From Symmetrospora coprosmae (taxonomy: Eukaryota > Basidiomycota > Cystobasidiomycetes > Symmetrosporaceae), in assembly GCA_008802785.1 (NCBI GenBank), contig VUYT01000005.1:744001-808000 (forward strand): DNA of 64,000 nt, written 5' to 3'. Under the pieces are notes generated by a model that saw only the letters and a list, made by a program, of their open reading frames with translations, searched no databases and was not told the origin of the DNA. Position numbers and translations under genes: made by a program. Every line of letters starts with the position of its first letter. Positions within the stretch are counted from its first letter, which is position 1. Positions 19,702 to 30,599 of the stretch are shown piece by piece.

Positions 19702-21583
19702 TTACTGGTTCTTGCATTCTTGCGGGTCCTGTGCCGAGCCGGGGGTGACGCCGGACTGGGGTGGCTGCGCGGCCTTGCGGCCCGGTGCGCCCTTGATGGC
19801 TCGTCCGCCCGCAGCGGCAGGGGCATCGTCATCATCGTCGTCGTCGTCACCCTCGTCGTCGTCATCCTCAAAGTCGTCCTCGTCAAACTCGTCAGACTCA
19901 AAGTCGTCCTCCATGTCCTGCTCGAGCGCCTTGCCCGTAAAGTAGTCGATCGCGTGCGGGACAATCTGCACGAATAAGGGGGGTTGACAGTTGTCAGCTC
20001 ATTGCATCGACGGGCATAGGATCAAGATGGAAGCCGCACCCTGTCCTTGATGTCCTCGCCAATCTGGTAGTCGAGCTCGAGCTTCTCGTCAATGTCGTCA
20101 TCAACATCGGACGCATCATCGTCGGCGTTGGCAGTGGGCGGCTTGAAAAAGTTGAAGAAGGAATCCGTGGGGACAACCTTCTTGACGGTACGTGTCTGGT
20201 TTGTGTCTGTGCAAGTCGGCGATGGATGACAATGTCAGCATAGCCGACAGGCGAGGGGTATTGCATTGCAGGACTCGTCATCGCCTCGTCAGAACCCACT
20301 CTTGTTTCTCTGCTTCTTGGTCTCGACCTTGACGGTGAGGTCCTTGCCTGTCTTCCACTTGATCTCGGTCCCCTCTGCATGGTCGTAGATGAAATCGCCG
20401 AGGCTTCCGACCTCCTCCTGGTAGAAGTACGTCTTTGTGAGGATGGTGTTCTCAAAGAAGTCCTTTGCTTTTGGCTCGAATTCGAACAGCAGCTTGAACC
20501 CGGGGACGCCGACGCCGAGGTACTCGACGCGGACGTCGACGAGGTACTTGAGCGCCTCCTCGTCGCGCTCCGTGATGAGCTCCGAGATGCCAGCGTGGTT
20601 CGAGAGGGCGGTGAGCCAGAAGCCCGGGATACCCTTTTCGGCCGACGCGTCGGCCTTGACAATCTCGGGCTCCTTGCTCGCACTCGCCTTGCCCTCCTCG
20701 GCCTCATCATCGTCGTCGTCCTCGTCATCCTCGACGAGGTCGACCTTGAAGCCAGACTTGATCTCCTCCTCGGTTGGCTCCTCCTTGCCCTCAATAATGG
20801 CGCGGCGGCGCTCGTAGATCGGGCGGTACTTTTCGGCGAAACGCTTCTCGAGCTCGAGAATCTCCTTCTGGAACTCTGCCTCGAGCTTGGTGTGCTCGAG
20901 CTGCAGGCCCTTGAGGCCGTCGACTCGTTGGCGGACAATCGGCGAGAGCGACTCAATGTAGCCGGAAGACTTGCCGATCAGGTTGGCGAGCTTGCCCTGA
21001 ACCATGGCCGCGAGCATTGGGTTCTGCGGGATAGGGAGGGGAAGGCCTCATCAGCCAGAGCTCAGGCAGGTAGCAGGCTAGACCTCGGCAGACCCACGTT
21101 AGCGAGCTGCTCTCGCATGTTGCCCGACGAGATGGTCGGGATGTCCTCCTCTCCTTCGCTGTCCTCTCCGATGGTTGTCGGAACGTGCGGTCGGCTGTGG
21201 CGACCGAGACGACGCGTCCATACGGCACGACGAAATGAAGTGGAGCGGAAGGCCAGCGCCATAGTCAATGGATCCCAGACACAAAAGATGCGATAAGGCG
21301 CCAACGAGCGGGTGGGGGCCGGGTTGCGGGAGATTGTCAGGCGGAGACGGCCAGGTGTTCGTTGAGGGGCGCCGGCAGACGGGCGAGGCCACGACGCGCA
21401 TGAAGGGTTTCAGGAGAGGGCAGGGACAGCAGATCAGACACGAACGATCCCGTGTACACTGGAGGAAGCACATCTGACGCACCTCATGCCGCCTGGTGTT
21501 GCCTGCAGCGGGGTGTTCTGCGGGGTGGGCGCAATCCCGTCCCCGAGTGCCTGGGCGATGTTCTGAGCCTGTGCTTTCGACAT
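19702..21583 (-). CDS. NAP1: Nucleosome assembly protein 1
   Basis: Exons 21583-21483, 21194-21098, 21023-20300, 20206-20040, 19965-19702; 450 aa. NAP1 is the H2A-H2B histone chaperone. The dimerisation helix and core are clear: MVQGKLANLIGKSSGYIESL, FQKEILELEKRFAEKY, IPGFWLTALSNH, EFEPKAKDFFEN, TKTYFYQEE. The hallmark TVKKVVPTDSFFNFFKPP is rebuilt exactly across the third intron, and QIGEDIKDR-IVPHAIDYFTGKALE across the fourth. The C-terminus has the expected acidic Asp/Glu tract followed by a basic Gly/Pro tail. Start ATG 21583 (MSKAQAQNIAQALG) is preferred over an upstream GTG. The N-terminal 70 residues are acidic and less conserved. Confidence 0.95.
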
Positions 21584-22351
21584 GACTGTAGGCTGAGGAG
21601 GAGCGGGAACAGGAGTCGGAGCCACGAGGAGGTACCAATGTGATGGACGTGTAGTATCGCAGCAGTGTCAAGTGCCGTCGAGTGGTTGTGGACGCGTATG
21701 TCGGTTCGCCGCAGGATTTGAGGAGGAGGGACGGCGCACCAGCAGGCCGCAGCGCAGCGGGTTGGGCGGGCGAGATTTGAAGTGGGCAGGAGGAACAGTA
21801 GAGAGTGCGCGCGTCAGCAAGGCAGCCTGTGGTGGAGGCCACTTGCACTGTCTACACTCTGACAAACCTTGTGTGTGTGTATTTGCGTGGTGGATAGGCG
21901 GTGTCTGGGCGAGTCCCCTTGTTCCTCTTTTTCTGAGCGTGGTTGGACCCGGGTCAAGCAAGGGATGGCTAGCCGCAGCGAGCCCAGCTCAACAAGCTCT
22001 GACGGCGAAGGGAACGGCAAGGCCAAAGCTAGCACGATGTGACATCTACGCAGCAGTGCCACCTCTTGGGATGCGTCCAAAAGCGTGCCGTGGCCTCTTC
22101 GTTCGCTCACTCAGTGTATGCAATATCTCCTAGGACACGGTCTCCACCTTCCGACCGCATTTGCCACCAGGCATACTGCAGAGGGGCGAGACTCGGAGGC
22201 CATGCACAGCTTGTGCAGGACCTCAAGCCAGAACGCTGAATGACGGTTGCATGCATGGGGTGTTTCCAATGATGCGGTCACTGTAGTCTGACAACAACGA
22301 TGTGCAAGTCGGGCGGGCGCGGGAAAAGGACGAAGGGACTACTGTAGGAGC
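21584..22351. other. Intergenic upstream of NAP1
   Basis: 768 bp between NAP1 and the next minus-strand gene. It holds a GTGTGTGTG stretch near 21870. No gene supported. Confidence 0.35.
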
Positions 22352-23903
22352 CTATGTCTTATCTGACGGCCGTGGTGGGGACGGTGGTGGTGCTTGTGGT
22401 GCGTCCGAGTCTTTGCCAGAACCAGGGTGTGGACCTGCTTTCGGGGGCGGTCGATGTGGTCCCACCGAGTCGTCGCGCGACGAAGCCTTGCCATACGCGC
22501 CTCCAGCTGGGACTCCAGCTCCGGCTCCCGAGCCAGACGCTCCCCCCGTAGCCCCAACCGGCGGATCAGGGCCAAACCTCAGCTCCTTCCATCTGACCAA
22601 GTGATCCCCGAGCATGCCCCCCAGCTTCCGGCCCATCTCGACGCCCTTCTCCGCCAGGCGCTGTCCGAGCACGAGGCCGTCCCCCGCGATCGCAGAATCC
22701 CACAGCTGGCCCGTCATGCGCCGCACCGAGCCGTCCGCCCACATCTCCGGTATCCGATGCAGCGCGCCGTACGTCGGGCTGTAGATCCGGATCAGGTGCG
22801 CCTCGAACGCTGCGAGGCGCGTAGAGACGCCGCTACAGAGCGGGTAGAGCACCTCGTAGCTGTCAGAACGTGCGTGCCATGCCTGAATCAGCATTGAAGT
22901 GATGGAGAGGTGCGGCTCTGTTCGGTAATGAGGAACCCACCTGACTGGATTGGCCGAAGGCGCACGCGCAGAGACCAGCCCTATCCGCTGTGCCCGCGTT
23001 AGCGTTCGGCCAGCAGGCAAGGCTGCCTGCCCTTGCTCGAGCGCAAGGACTGCTCGCGGCGTAGCAGACTCGTCTGCATGCTTGGCGATGGCGAACGCGC
23101 CTCTCGCTTTGAAACTGACAAAAGAGGGCGGAGGCAGTCAATTCAAGACGGGGAAAGTGTCAGCTGCGACAAACGGCATCGGGCCCAGTGGGTATGGGGT
23201 CAACGCACATGTACTTCCCCTCGAGGAAGGCAAAGCGATACCTTGCGTCGGCAGCAGCATCCGCTGCAGCTATGGCCGCTGCGGAATCGGTGCCCCCGAC
23301 GGATGACGCGGCCTCGGCGTTCTTCTTGACCCAGTACGGGACGTGAGCACTCGTGGCCGCATCAGGATTCGTTTCTTTTCCTTTGATGTTTGTACCGGCG
23401 AGACGCGCAATACTGTCGTCCTGCGCCAGTATCTCGGCCGCGCTCTTCTTGAGGCGGATGTAGCAGAGGGCCAGGCAGTCAGGGTCTCTTTTCGCTCGTC
23501 TGCTCCGCTTGGAGGACACGATCAGCTTGCGCAGACTCTTGAATATGCATAGCGTTCTGCGGGCTCACTTGTCTAAGGATAGCGCAGGCAGGCAGGTGCG
23601 AACAAAGCACATCAGCCTGGTCCGCTTCGCGTCACCTCCGCATACTACTCAAAGCGCACCTGCCAAGCTGAGCGTGCACCGGAAAAGGCACGTCTCCTTT
23701 GCGCTCTCGTTCTCGACAGTCCGCGTCTCGCGCGCGACGCCTTCGTTGCTCGCGCGGCTCAGGAAAGCGATGGTCCGTTGCCGGCGGGCCTCGTCCTTGA
23801 TGCGCAACTCGGCCTCAGCTTCGGTTTCTGTGGACGGTGGAAGTGCTGCAGGCGGCAGTGATGAGGCGCCCGGGTCTAGCGGACTGGACGGAGGATGCTG
23901 CAT
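22352..23903 (-). CDS. Unrecognised conserved-looking protein, four-exon model
   Basis: Model: exons 23903-23692, 23556-23209, 23114-22941, 22859-22352; 413 aa. I do not recognise the family. The N-terminus is Pro-rich, then a charged helical segment (RIKDEARRQRTIAFLSRAS), a very basic stretch (KSLRKLIVSSKRSRRAKRD), a mixed region ending FAFLEGKYIF, and an amphipathic region with VLYPLCSGVSTRLAAFEAHL. The tail after about residue 345 is Gly/Ala/Pro-rich. Junctions 2 and 3 are supported by consensus signals and an uninterrupted frame. The first junction uses a weaker GTGCCT donor and is uncertain, so the first exon may be wrong. Confidence 0.45.
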
Positions 23904-24321
23904 CGTATTGTGGCCGCGGCTTGTGCAGAGGCAAGGACGTCTGCCAGCCATAGGATCTCTTCGCCACCCGGACAATGCCCGGAATGCATGCCATCGATAT
24001 CGAACGGCGTCGCTTTGCAAAAAGGTTGCACGGTATCTGACCAGACTGTCTTTCGTACAGGCAACAGTAGATACAGGAAGCTGTGACTGCGCTCGATGCT
24101 GTTCTGGGCTAGATTGTTGCGATCTAGCCTGTGCTGTACGATTGGGATATGCGCAGCAGCTGCCGACTACTGGATACAGGATAATGTAAGATGTGCTAGA
24201 GCGTGGTTTGCAGTGCTAGGGACACATGCAGGTGAGCAAACGCCCGCGTACGCTGCGAATCGCGGACACTGGAGCGTCCGAATGGCGACCACCTGAACGG
24301 AGCCACGATGCGACCTGCGAC
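23904..24321. other. Intergenic
   Basis: 418 bp between two minus-strand genes. No feature recognised; it may contain an unmodelled 5' exon of the gene at 22352-23903. Confidence 0.35.
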
Positions 24322-26037
24322 CTAGTCGAATCTCTGCCTCTTCTGACCCGCCGCGTATCCCCCAGGACCGCTGGGCGGCATCTGGCCGTTGCCGAATCCG
24401 CCCCTCCCGCGTCCGGCCGGACCACCGCCCATCATCGGGTTCGCGCCCATGCCCATCCCGCCCATGCCCCCCATCATCGGGCCGCCCATGCCCATGCCGC
24501 CCATCATCGGGTTGCCCATCATGCCCATGGGTCCCGGCCCGCCCAGCCCTCCTCCCCCTCCTCCCTGGTTGGGCGGGCCTCCACCCCTCGCAAAGCCGCC
24601 GCGACCGGGGCCGTTGTTGAACCCGCCGCGCCCGGGCCCGACCATGCCCATCCCACCGCCGCCCATCCCGCCGCCGGGCGTGTTGCCCATGGCTCCCGTC
24701 CGGATCCCGCCTTTTCCTGTCGGCTGCCCGTCCTTCTGCACCTTGTATGGGTTGAACGAGCCGGCTGCGAGGTTCGGCGAGAAGCGCTTGCCCTGGAACT
24801 CGCTGCAGATGCGTTTGACGGATCCAGCATCAGCGGGACTCCACAGGCGGTGACAGAAACAAGCTTACTTGTTGTCAAACCAAGTCTTGAGCGCCTCGGC
24901 CTGCTCCTGGCTCGGCAACTCGACAAAGGCCATTCTGCGAGCGAGCGCGAGTGGAGCAAGAGGTGCGAAGGGCGGTCAATCAGCATTGGAGTTGGATGAA
25001 CGAGATGGGCCTCGTACTCACCCTTTGCTCTTGCCGTTTACCTTGTGCTCGGAGAATGTAATGTGCTGGTGGTCTACGGTCGCGCCGACGAGCTGGCAGA
25101 CGCGTCGCAGGTCTTCGTCGGAAGTCCACTGCGGATGCGAGTGGACGCAGGAAGATTCAGCATTGCAGCCAGGCGAAAGAGGGCAGCAGACCAGCCCACT
25201 CACCCAGTGGAGATCGAGAATGTTGATGGCGTTCAGGCCCTTGTCTCTCGGGTTCTGCATGCCCTGCTGGGCCTGTCCGCCCATGCCGCCCATCATCTGG
25301 TTCCCGCCCATGCCGCCCATGCCCATTCCCATATTGCCCATGCCTCCCATGCCCATGTTGCCCATGCCCATCCCGCCAGCGCCGGGCATCATGCCCATCC
25401 CGCCTCCGCCCATGTTCATCGGGCTCTGGCTGCCCATGCCCTGGAAGTTCTGCATCGCGTTCATCATGGCCATCGGATTCATCTGGCCCTGCTGACCCTG
25501 CTGGAACTGACCCTGCTGATTTTGCTGCTGCTGCTGCTGCTGCATGCTGTTGGGCCCGTTCTGCCCATTCCCGCCAGACATGGGTGAGCCCTGAGAAGCC
25601 GGGCCATCTTCGCTCTTTGGCGGCTAGGGAGTCCAAAGAGAGTTCCATATCAGCCTGATGTGCCAGTGGACGAGCATGCGAGACTGTTACACGCACCTTT
25701 GCATCCTGTCCGCCGGAGGACGTGGCGGCCGTCGAAGTGCTCTGGTTGGGCGTGCTTGTGGCTACGGAAGGCTTTGACTCGTCGAGGTCGCCGTAGATCT
25801 GTGAATAGGGAATTGGCGTAAATGGCAGGAGCAGCGGAGTAAAGAGCGAGAGGTGAGGGCGAAGGCGGAAGAGGGGGGGGGGGGAAGAGCCGCATGGGAG
25901 ATATCGCAACATCGGCGGAGCGGACGGGCGGATCAGCGATGGACGTCCCGCGGAATGCGAGTGCTAGCCATGAAGCTAGATAGGCAGGAGACCCAACGCA
26001 CATCGGACTCATCGCCGTAGATGTCGATTTCGGCCAT
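24322..26037 (-). CDS. CFIm68/CPSF6-like RRM protein with Met/Gly-rich flanks
   Basis: Exons 26037-26002, 25798-25697, 25623-25204, 25128-25022, 24934-24869, 24802-24322; 403 aa. Cleavage factor Im large subunits help choose poly(A) sites in pre-mRNA. The start [12 protein letters not shown] and IYGDLDES resemble the acidic N-terminus of CPSF6. One RRM (about residues 176-255) has RNP2-like INILDL, the diagnostic [11 protein letters not shown] helix and RNP1 SKGMAFVEL, the last rebuilt across an intron. A Gln-rich stretch and a Met/Gly-rich tract precede the RRM, and a second Gly/Met/Pro-rich tract follows it. There is no RS domain at the C-terminus, unlike animal CPSF6. A GAR-type SR-like protein is the alternative. 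Confidence 0.8.
25873..25884 (+). repeat. Homopolymer G tract (12 nt)
   Basis: Twelve consecutive G (C on the transcribed strand's sense copy) inside the first, 203-nt intron of the CFIm68-like gene; a possible length-unstable or misassembled site. Confidence 0.8.
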
Positions 26038-26682
26038 CTGGGAAGTTCTTCGGGCGTTTCACCTGATTGCACGCCTGCAAGTGCAGCACAACGAGCGGCC
26101 GCGTGTACGGATACAGGGGAAGCGAGGGGAGAGTCAGATACATTGTTCCACGGGAAGGGTTCTGTACAGGCGGCGTCCGGTACAGGGAGAGCCACGTCGT
26201 TGCCGAACTCACGGAAAATCGGAGGATTACAGGCAGGCAGACGTCGTTTTCGATAGACCGACGTTCCGGTTCCGACAACACCCAAGGAAGTACGTTCGTG
26301 CGTAGAAAGAGAGAGAGAGAGGAGTACAGGCAGGTGGTTGTTCGACATCAGGATCCGCGCAGCTACATGGCGCTCCCGGACAACTGAGGGCTGGGCCAGG
26401 CCGGGCCGGGCAGGGCAGGGCAGCCAGCCGTACAGACACGGGCGGGACAGACGTACAGAGAGACGCTGGATGAATGCACAAGAGGCGACTGCTTGAGGAC
26501 AATGGGAGTGAGACAACAGACAGGCTCTCGTCTCGCTGGATCTCTTTCTCTCTCTCGTGTGTGTTCTTCGGTGGTGTGGTGGATGGGATGGGAGAAAGGC
26601 AGAGACAGCGAGCGAGCCAGCCTGGTGTGGTGGGTGTCGTCTGCTCCATCCCCAGCTGCCAGCTGCCCAGCTGTGTGCGAAG
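26038..26682. promoter_or_regulatory. Shared upstream region of divergent CFIm68-like and haspin genes
   Basis: 645 bp between opposite start codons, so it presumably contains both promoters and leaders. It has a GA dinucleotide run at 26308-26323 and a CT run at 26541-26556, typical of fungal promoter or leader pyrimidine/purine tracts. No defined factor site was recognised. Confidence 0.45.
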
Positions 26683-29600
26683 ATGAACAGGCCAAAGAAG
26701 ATCACAACGTACGGCAAGAGGAGGACGACGTATATTGGTACAGGATCCACTGCGAGCTCGAGCGCCTCTACGAGCAGGAAGGACTGGCTGCAGGCAATCA
26801 CCTCGACGTCGTACCGCTCCTCGCCCTCGTTCAGGCGGGCAGGGGCAGGGGCAGGGGCGAGAATAGGGGAGGATGAGCAGGGGCAGGAGCAGGAGCAGGA
26901 GCAGCAACGCCATCAGCACGACAGCAGCAACGACGAGGTCATTGACGTGTCCGACAGTGACAGCGGCGATAGCAGTCATGCCGCTGCTGCTGCTCGGGAC
27001 AGCGGGACTGCCGTCACTGGCATGGGCGACGCGCCACAGCCACAGGCGGCTAGAGGCGTAAACAAGAGCAGCAAGAGCAGCAACGCAACGACAACGCAGT
27101 CATCTGCAGAGAGGCGCAGGGTCATCAGCGTCTCGTCGTCTTCCACTTGCTCCACATCGTCTTCTTCCTCCCCTCCCTCGTCCTCAACAGCGTCCTCCGC
27201 CATCACCCCCATCCTGTCATCCTGCCCCACGTCCCGCCGGCTCCATCCTGCAGACGACTCGGTCGAGGTGCTCATCGCAGAGCCGCCCGTCAAGGCGAAG
27301 CGTGGCCCTCGCTCCTCCCCTCCTGCCGCCCGCCCAGGCAGGACAGTCGCGCCCAGAGCTAAAGCACGAGCGCCTACGAACAACAAGCGACGCATCTTTG
27401 TCGTAGACTCGCCACCATCTTCTCCAGCAGCGGAGGCAGCCTCGCCGCCTCGTGCTCTTGCCGGCCGGCCATCCGTGCTCGCTCCCCTCGAGACGCCCGT
27501 AGTGTCCAGCCGGCAGGCCCGCCGCCCCGAGCCGCCGCACGAGCAGCAGCTGGACCGGCCTCGTCCACTGGGCAGGAAGGACAGCAACCATGCGTCCAGG
27601 ACTCACCTGAACGACACCGATAAGCTGAGCGGCAGGAGCAGCGGCGGAACAGAGAAGGAGAACGCGCAGCCGAAGCAGCAGGCTCAGGCGCGGACCGGCC
27701 CACCAGCCAACAGCGTCTTCCCACCCTCGTCAGCCACCATCGACACCAAGCATGTACGCGCCTCCTTACCCGTACCGATACTGAGCCCTGGCAAAGCCGT
27801 CGCATCCTCCTCTTCCACGCGTGGACACGGAAATACACCGAGCATAGGTCGCTACGCCTCGTCTGCCGGGCATCTCGCAGTCGGCCCTCCGCGCGGGCAC
27901 AGCGCATCCTCCTCCGTCGGCTGGCGCCGGCCCTTGACACCCATCATCGGCGCAGCTGCGGGAGGCAGCAGGCGGAGCAGTGCAGAAGAAGACAAGAAGA
28001 AGCAGGCGCACGCCAGGCAGCGGCCGCACATGCACGAGGCGGGTTTCCGCGTAGGCGTGGGCGTGCAGGCTGTCAGTCCGCTTAGAAAGAAAGCCGTGCC
28101 GCGTTCGCGGAGAGAGGAGCACGCTAGCAACAACTCGGATGTGGTCGTTGTCGGACATCGGCCGTCATCAATCGTGGCCGCGTCTGCATTCGCCGCAGCG
28201 GAGGCGCATACGAAGGCGCCTGTCCCTCTCCCCGTCCCCGTCCCTGCACCAGCCACAGCCACAATCACAGCTACAGCCCAGGCAGGCGAGCTTGCCGCCG
28301 ATACTCCGATACAGACCTCACCGAGAAAAGCGACATTGCCTTGCGTGCCCGAGGCTGCGCTAGCATCCATACAAAGCTCAGATCCTCCCGAGCAAGCACC
28401 GGCCAGGACCGAGGCAAATTCTCCCGCGTCCTCTGCCAGCAGCGACCCGGCGAGAGTATCGACTGCTATCGGTCGCAAAAGCAGCCCCAACGCCCAGGTA
28501 GCCGCATCTTCGGATGCCGCAGTACCCGCCCAGATCACAACAAGCGGGGCCTGCTCGGGCCCTGCCGCGCAACCGCTACAGCCTGCACCGGTTCTATCGG
28601 AGCACGAGATACCCGATGACGTCCTGCCGCTCCTGTGCGCATGCGCAGACGCCAGTCCGCATCCCGAGCAGCAGGGCAGAGGAGCCGTACCAGCGGCATA
28701 CACATTCGACTCGTTCGTTGCTCAATGTCCGCTCGTTCCACCAGCAGATAAGACGGGCGACGGGTCAGGATGGTCGAAGCTCGGCGAGGCGACCTACTCA
28801 GAGGTCTTCACCCTCTCTGCAGCTGAGGGCGAACGCGCCATCGTCGTCAAGGTCATCCCGCTCCTTATGCCCGCTCTCCCAGACGGTACAGCGTCCGATA
28901 CACACGGGCCTAGCGACGCCCACCAAGGCCCGCAAGTCTCGCCGGCCGAGGACATCCGTCGCGAAGTTGAGATCACGCGGCATCTGAGCCAGCTCGGAGC
29001 CGGCTATCCAGTCCTGCAGGGGTGAGAGGCCAGGTCTCCATGTTAAGGCCAATCTGAATGCTGACATATCCTGTCGGTGTCGTCCGTGTCGCAGTGCACA
29101 TGTCGTACAAGGCAAGTACCCGGCCTCGCTTCTCGAGCAGTGGGACAGCTGGAAGCGCGCCCAGGGCAAGAAGAGCGACAAGTGCATCAATCCGCGGCCG
29201 GGTGAGTCGCGGCCTTTCTTTCCTCGGCTTTGTTGTACTGTGTCGGATTCCGGCTTCCAGTCGCTGAGCAGCGACTATAATCTCGTCTTGCAGATTCGTT
29301 CGGCCCCGAACAGCTCTATGCGCTCATCTGCCTCTCGCACGGCGGCACGGACCTTGAGACGGCCAAGCTGCGCAGCTGGCAGGAGGCGGCCAATGTCCTG
29401 TGGCAAGTAGCACAGGCGTTGAGCTCCGCTGAGCAGCAGTTGCAGTTCGAGGTCAGCTCTTACGGTGCTCTATATAGCATGGATCTGGTGCGAAGGCTGA
29501 TCAATACCCTACCGCAGCACCGGGACCTGCATTGGGGCAACATCCTCGTTGCCCCCGCTGACCCAGCCCTGGACACGTCCATGGCGCAGCTGACTCTCGA

Positions 29601-30320
29601 CAGCGAGCATGTCTCAATGCCCGAAGGGCCTTCATGCCTGCGAGACGGGGCCAGCACAATCAGAGCGACCATCATCGACTTCACGCTCTCACGCGCTACG
29701 GTGCAGAGCGAGAACGTCTTATCCGGCGGGTTGGAGGACGAGAGCATCTTTGACGGGCACGGTGAGTCGTCTTTCCACCCTTCCATGGTATGAGAGGTGC
29801 ACTACTCGTGCTGACTGCGCAAATGGTAGGCGACCACCAATACGACTGCTACCGCGCCATGCGCGCTCTCACGCACGGCGACTGGGATGCATACGTTCCG
29901 CTCACCAACATAGTCTGGCTGCACTACCTGGCGCGCAAGCTGCTCCTCGAAAAGAAGCTCAAGAAGCCGGGGAGCGCCAGCCTCGGCAGCGGCAGGCCTC
30001 ATCAGCGCGGCATCGGGTTGCCTGTCGGCTCGCCGCGCAGGTCTCGCTCGGGCGTACTTTCTGTCCGCCAGTTGGGTTCCAGACCGTCCAAGGCGGACGA
30101 AGCGTTTCTGCGGCGAGAGAAGGCGTGCTTCGAGGCGCTGCAGCTGGCCGAAAGCACACTCGGCGAGACGGTCGAGAATGCTGTCGGGGCCGCAAGTCGC
30201 GCAAGCAGCCGCGCCAACGCTCGTAAGGGTCGGGTTTCCGCGGTCGCAGAAACAAAGGAAGAGGGAGAGCTGCCGTTCCGGGACGTGCGAGAATTTACCC
30301 AATGGTGGCAGGATCTGTGA
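26683..30320 (+). CDS. Haspin-family serine/threonine kinase
   Basis: Exons 26683-29021, 29095-29201, 29294-29451, 29518-29761, 29830-30320; 1112 aa. Haspin phosphorylates histone H3 Thr3 at mitotic centromeres to recruit the chromosomal passenger complex. The N-terminus has the haspin-like basic motif KKITTYGKRR. About 650 residues of low-complexity Ser/Pro/Ala sequence follow, with a TEKENA (KEN-box-like) element near residue 324. The kinase domain starts near residue 690: glycine-loop region KLGEATYSEVF, VVKVIP lysine, HRDLHWGNIL catalytic loop and the haspin-specific ATIIDFTLSR in place of DFG. It continues GDHQYDCYRAMR, TNIVWLHYLARKLL. Four introns, all with rebuilt motifs, confirm the model. 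The C-terminus is extended with Ser/Arg/Ala. Confidence 0.92.
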
Positions 30321-30599
30321 GCAGGTCACTGGCACAATTATACCGCGATCCCATTCCTTCTCGTTGTTGTACTACGACAGATGTAGCGCGGCTTGACCCT
30401 TCTCTGAGTGACCGCTTGAGATTGTGTCTTGGACAATGCAGATTACAGAGAACGACCGGATTGGGCTAGCTCACAACAATGCGTTCATGCTACACAAAGA
30501 CTAGGAAATGTCACTGATGCGAGATACAGCATATGAGCAGTGAGGAGACAGCCGTTACCATACACGCACTATCCGAATAGGGGGGGACAGGATGAATCG

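Noticed and set aside
19377-19964. 195-aa Arg/Thr-rich minus-strand ORF
   Set aside because: It is a frame-shifted shadow of the NAP1 acidic tail extended into intergenic DNA, with no motif.
20379-21296. 305-aa plus-strand ORF
   Set aside because: It is the complement of the NAP1 exons; its Leu/Val/Glu richness is the antisense image of NAP1 codons.
24389-25587. Pro/Met-rich and His/Ala-rich plus-strand ORFs
   Set aside because: These are antisense readings of the Met/Gly-rich tracts of the CFIm68-like gene.
30321-30599. Possible small gene or RNA between haspin and the lipase
   Set aside because: Only short motif-free ORFs; it is a convergent 3' region.
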